Origin: Oligoflexia bacterium
GTDB taxonomy: Bacteria; Bdellovibrionota; Bacteriovoracia; Bacteriovoracales; Bacteriovoracaceae
Length of the DNA stretch: 36,433 nt
Assembly: GCA_015232015.1 (NCBI GenBank)
Contig: JADGAM010000020.1
Span: 1-36,433 of the forward strand
Reading direction: 5' to 3'
The translations under genes were made by a program, and so were the position numbers. The first letter of the stretch is position 1. Every line of letters starts with the position of its first letter. Under the pieces are notes generated by a model. The model was not told the DNA's origin, ran no database searches, and worked only from the letters and a program-made list of their open reading frames with translations. This document shows, piece by piece, positions 35,012 through 36,433 of the stretch.

Positions 35012-36433
35012 TTATTCTCCCCTTATCTCTACTACATTGTCGTTGGCATTTTGCTTGTCAAATTGTTGATCTTCTAAAATATCTTCTTTCTGTCGATATT
35101 GTTTTAGGATGGCAGATATTTGAGAAGTTTTAACTCTCTGATGGACTTCATCGTTTATGGTTATAACTGGTGCTAAACCACAAGCGCCAAAACATCTTGC
35201 TATATCTAAACTAAAAACTTTATCTTCAGTCGTTTGACCTACTTCAATTTTTAATTGTTTTTGAAATTCATCTACCAATTGTTTTCCACCTCTCACGTAG
35301 CAAGCAGTACCAAGGCATACTCTAACTAAATATTTTCCTCTAGGAACAGTGGAAAAGAAAGAGTAGAAACTAACAACACCTGCTACTTCGCTGTATGATT
35401 TTTTGAAAGCACTAGCAATGTGCTTTATTACATGTTTTGGTAGGTAACCAAATAGACCTTGGGCCACTTGTAAAGCAGGAATAAGTCCGCCTGGTTTTTG
35501 CTTATATTCTATAAGAAATTCATCTAACTTTTTAAATAAGCGGTTAACTTTTTCAGTATCAGTAAGATTTTTTTCTTCCAGACACTCTTTATTTGTACAT
35601 GAGCAATGACTTTTATGGGCGCTACTTGTGACCTTTAAGTCACTATCGATCATCTGGGAAAAAATCTTTTGTGCTAACCCTTTACTCACAATTTCATCAA
35701 AATCAACAGGTTTATGGCCCAAGTTATTTTTTTCATTTGTAGTAACTGCTAATTTATTTATCCATTGAGGTAAAATTTTTGAATCTTTGTTTATATTAGC
35801 ATAAGATTCAATCTTGCCCTTTTTAGAAACAAAAGCATTAAAAAGAATATCTAGTATCTCTTTGTCTGCGAAAGGTTTAACCGCATAATATAAAATCTTT
35901 TGTGATCTATATTTTTCTTCCCATCTGGAGTCTGCATCCGCCAATACTACCACTTTTACATTAGGGAATTCTTCATTTAAGCGTCTAACAGCATTAGCAC
36001 CTTCAGCTGCATAAGAAAGTGTGTCTATAAAAATAACTGCATTTTCAAATGACATTAAAGAAATAGTATTTGTTAATATGTTTATATCTTTTAATACAAA
36101 TACTTTAAGACCTAGTTTAGTCAGTTGCTGACGTTTTTCATTTAATCTTTGCTTATCTGATATGGCCAATATTACCTTTCTAACTTTCGCTTCTCTTAAA
36201 TCATTTTCAAGATTATCTGCCTTTATTTTTACTAATTCACCTTCTCCACATGGGTCTTCCCATAGCAAATGAAGTGAATCTTTATTTATTTTTTTATTTA
36301 CTTCGACAATCCTACCACTAACCGGCGAATGAATTACTTGATCCTCTTTTTTTCCTTTAATAAAGGCCAATGGCAAACCTCTAGATACTAGGGATCCTAC
36401 TATTGGCATTTTAAATGAAATTACGTTTTCATT
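35012..36433 (-). CDS. hydC: HydC/NuoE-type subunit fused to GcvH-like and receiver-like domains (partial)
   Basis: The frame stays open to the window edge. The codons before the ATG at 36409 read NENVISFK, which continue the domain, so the gene starts outside the window. From that ATG, residues 1-65 resemble a GcvH/lipoyl-type beta domain (HSPVSGRIVEVN, EDPCGEGELVKI). Residues about 76-195 resemble a receiver domain with VIFID (Asp129) and AVKPF (Lys178). A linker with a cysteine-rich patch follows, then the NuoE thioredoxin-like [2Fe-2S] domain: VAQGLFGYLP, SFYSFFSTVPRG, VCLGTACYVRGG and ARCFGACGLAPV. The last part passes electrons between HydB and HydA. No lipoylated lysine motif was identified. 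It is the first visible gene of the operon. Confidence 0.9.
   Translation of the reverse strand, partial: NENVISFKMPIVGSLVSRGLPLAFIKGKKEDQVIHSPVSGRIVEVNKKINKDSLHLLWEDPCGEGELVKIKADNLENDLREAKVRKVILAISDKQRLNEKRQQLTKLGLKVFVLKDINILTNTISLMSFENAVIFIDTLSYAAEGANAVRRLNEEFPNVKVVVLADADSRWEEKYRSQKILYYAVKPFADKEILDILFNAFVSKKGKIESYANINKDSKILPQWINKLAVTTNEKNNLGHKPVDFDEIVSKGLAQKIFSQMIDSDLKVTSSAHKSHCSCTNKECLEEKNLTDTEKVNRLFKKLDEFLIEYKQKPGGLIPALQVAQGLFGYLPKHVIKHIASAFKKSYSEVAGVVSFYSFFSTVPRGKYLVRVCLGTACYVRGGKQLVDEFQKQLKIEVGQTTEDKVFSLDIARCFGACGLAPVITINDEVHQRVKTSQISAILKQYRQKEDILEDQQFDKQNANDNVVEIRGE

Overview
The window is AT-rich DNA (my rough estimate is just over 30% GC) from a Gram-negative bacterium. Support for this comes from Sec signal peptides, one lipoprotein with a clear lipobox, AAAGGAG-type ribosome binding sites, and an NhaR-type LysR regulator. 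A Bdellovibrionota-like or other deltaproteobacterial-type lineage is my best guess from gene style. No rRNA or other marker gene is present to confirm it. No tRNA, rRNA, CRISPR array or transposase was recognised.

Left part (1-11058): a locus of large exported paralogues. Three long genes (489-4007, 4896-7343, 7942-11058) share a C-terminal module that resembles a divergent FHA domain. A fourth family member starts at 87 on the minus strand and leaves the window; it is not covered by a long ORF, but its signal-peptide DNA is base-for-base identical to that of the 7942 gene. The promoter and signal-peptide regions of that fourth gene and of the 7942 gene form a large inverted repeat (1-300 and 7771-8022). 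Between them the 4896 gene has lost its signal peptide and N-terminal modules. It meets, head to head, the beheaded remnant of a DUF4143-family ATPase (4164-4910). The locus looks shaped by duplication and recombination.

Middle part (11126-24335): mostly single genes. They are topoisomerase III, a secreted papain-fold-like protein, a secreted single-Cache-domain protein, a YahK-type zinc alcohol dehydrogenase, a lipoprotein, an unknown exported protein, a Ca2+/PMA-type P-type ATPase followed by nothing but preceded in its operon by a YqhA (UPF0114) membrane protein, an NhaR-like regulator divergent from them, and the cell-elongation glycosyltransferase RodA. Intergenic regions here are full of short tandem duplications.

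Right part (24351-36433, all minus strand): an [FeFe]-hydrogenase operon read from right to left. It holds a HydC-type subunit fused to GcvH-like and receiver-like domains (open at the window edge), a HydB/NuoF-GltD fusion, catalytic HydA, a receiver protein, a receiver plus histidine kinase pair that looks like one hybrid protein split by a single base, and the complete H-cluster maturation set HydG, HydE and HydF. Together they encode an NAD(P)-linked, probably electron-bifurcating hydrogenase with its own maturation machinery and embedded signalling proteins. Across the whole window the palindrome GGCC is strongly over-represented (about 125 by hand count, against roughly 20-25 expected from base composition and about 20 for CCGG).
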